DNA from: Globisporangium splendens
Taxonomy: Eukaryota; Oomycota; Peronosporomycetes; Pythiales; Pythiaceae
Reading direction: 5' to 3'
DNA length: 64,000 nt
Assembly (NCBI GenBank): GCA_006386115.1
Contig: VFIW01000066.1
Coordinates: forward strand, 186,001 to 250,000
Below, piece after piece: positions 63,383-64,000 of this stretch. A program made the position numbers and the translations under genes. The notes beneath the pieces were generated by a model that did not search any database, was not told the origin of the DNA, and saw nothing but the letters and a program-made list of their open reading frames with translations. Numbering within the stretch: the first letter of the stretch is position 1; every line of letters begins with the position of its first letter.

Positions 63383-64000
63383 TTAACGTTAATTTTGGTG
63401 TCAAGTCAATGTCTTTGAAGATCTGGATCAGAGGGGTCAAAATCCAGAGAACAAGGCAACGAAACAAGATGTACGCTGAGCGGTCAAAAAGAATCAAGTC
63501 AATGTATACTATCCAGTGTCATGTGAACGAAATGCACCAGACGGAAAAAGAGAGTGCAGTCTCATGTTACGTCTTAGTATCTCGCCTTCAAGGATTCCTC
63601 CAAGTTGAACGGCTCGACGCCAGTCTTCAGCTCAAACTTGGCGCAGAGAGGGTTCGTGATCTCGCCGTAGACGTTGCACTCAGTCTCGGGCTTGATCGCA
63701 ACAACGAAGTCGCCATCTTCCGCCACCTGGACGAAGCCGTTGCCGATCTGAGGGTCGTACACGCTCCAGTCCGCGGCCGTGAGCTTGAACTCCACCGTCG
63801 TCGAGGCACCCGCCTCGAGCGAGATCTTCTTGAACTTCTTCAACTGCTTCACTTCAGGCACGGAGATCGAGCGGTACGGTTGGATAACGAAGAGCATCAC
63901 GGTCTCCTTCCCGGCCATCTTTCCCGAGTTGGTCACCGTAACGCTCGCTGTGATCGAGTCCGACTTGCCCGTGACCGTGGTCTTGCTGAGCTTCACGCTC
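63383..64000 (-). repeat. Right arm of a long palindrome
   Basis: Reverse complement of 62516-63133, including the 3' flank and the 3' end of a GH3 gene. It is truncated by the window end. Confidence 0.85.
63574..64000 (-). CDS. Secreted GH3 beta-glucosidase-like enzyme, copy 3 (partial)
   Basis: The last about 142 codons of a third GH3 gene run from the window edge to the stop at 63574-63576. They cover the fibronectin-III-like domain (SGKMAGKETVMLFVIQPYRS to FNLEESLKARY). The bases match copy 2 rather than copy 1 at a site where they differ (the VVAIKPE codons), and the 3' flank is shared with copy 2 only. It is tail-to-tail with copy 2. Whether the rest of the gene is complete cannot be seen. 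Confidence 0.85.
   Translation of the reverse strand, partial: SVKLSKTTVTGKSDSITASVTVTNSGKMAGKETVMLFVIQPYRSISVPEVKQLKKFKKISLEAGASTTVEFKLTAADWSVYDPQIGNGFVQVAEDGDFVVAIKPETECNVYGEITNPLCAKFELKTGVEPFNLEESLKARY

Overview
The window looks like nuclear DNA from an oomycete of the Pythium/Phytophthora lineage. The reasons are: many short introns (about 50-150 bp) with GTACG/GTATG/GTAAG donors; GC-rich third codon positions; and, upstream of several genes, a sequence close to the oomycete Inr-FPR core promoter (consensus GCTCATTYYNCAWTTT). The gene content is eukaryotic (RAD51, TBC, DENN, WLM protease, MFSD12-like and VTT-domain membrane proteins). No bacterial operons, CRISPR arrays or tRNA/rRNA genes were seen.

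Layout. 0-12 kb is a compact housekeeping block: a partial minus-strand gene; a four-exon UBL-WLM-PUB metalloprotease; two tandem TVP38-type VTT membrane proteins; a small Gln-rich coiled-coil protein; an unrecognised minus-strand multi-exon gene; an eight-exon TMEM223-like mitochondrial protein; and a PH-TBC Rab-GAP. 12-22 kb holds two tail-to-tail genes in decay: a MAP-kinase-kinase-like gene whose catalytic-lysine codon reads TAG, and a 7.6 kb coiled-coil gene whose 5' half is intact but whose 3' half carries a small internal inversion, nonsense codons and frameshifts.

22.7-34.3 kb is the accessory heart of the window: nine loci of one small-protein family sharing the spacing C-x6-C-x15-C-x2-H, a basic stretch after it, and an acidic/hydrophobic C-terminal signature (DLRVLAAIL-like). 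Seven lie on the plus strand and two, of a second subtype, on the minus strand. Five look intact, one keeps the ends but has lost the Cys/His core, and three are broken. The array also holds a 311-bp direct repeat and a 62-bp inverted repeat. I do not recognise the family; it is the best candidate for an undescribed system, possibly a lineage-specific set of zinc-binding nuclear regulators (inference).

36-51 kb returns to cellular genes: an MFSD12-like transporter; a TMEM41-like VTT protein; a large UBL/EF-hand/DENN gene with lesions; an unknown gene with an in-frame TAG; a membrane protein whose frame breaks at an ATGA; and an intact eight-exon RAD51.

51.9-64 kb holds three copies of an intronless secreted GH3 beta-glucosidase-like gene. 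Copies 1 and 2 are divergently oriented around about 6 kb of relic retroelement sequence (RNase H fragments). Copies 2 and 3 form a long palindrome that runs off the window end.

Premature stops, mostly TAG, and single-base frameshifts recur in genes at 12-20 kb and 40-49 kb while neighbours are clean. Gene decay is the simplest reading, but assembly indels could explain some frameshifts. All exon boundaries were read by eye.
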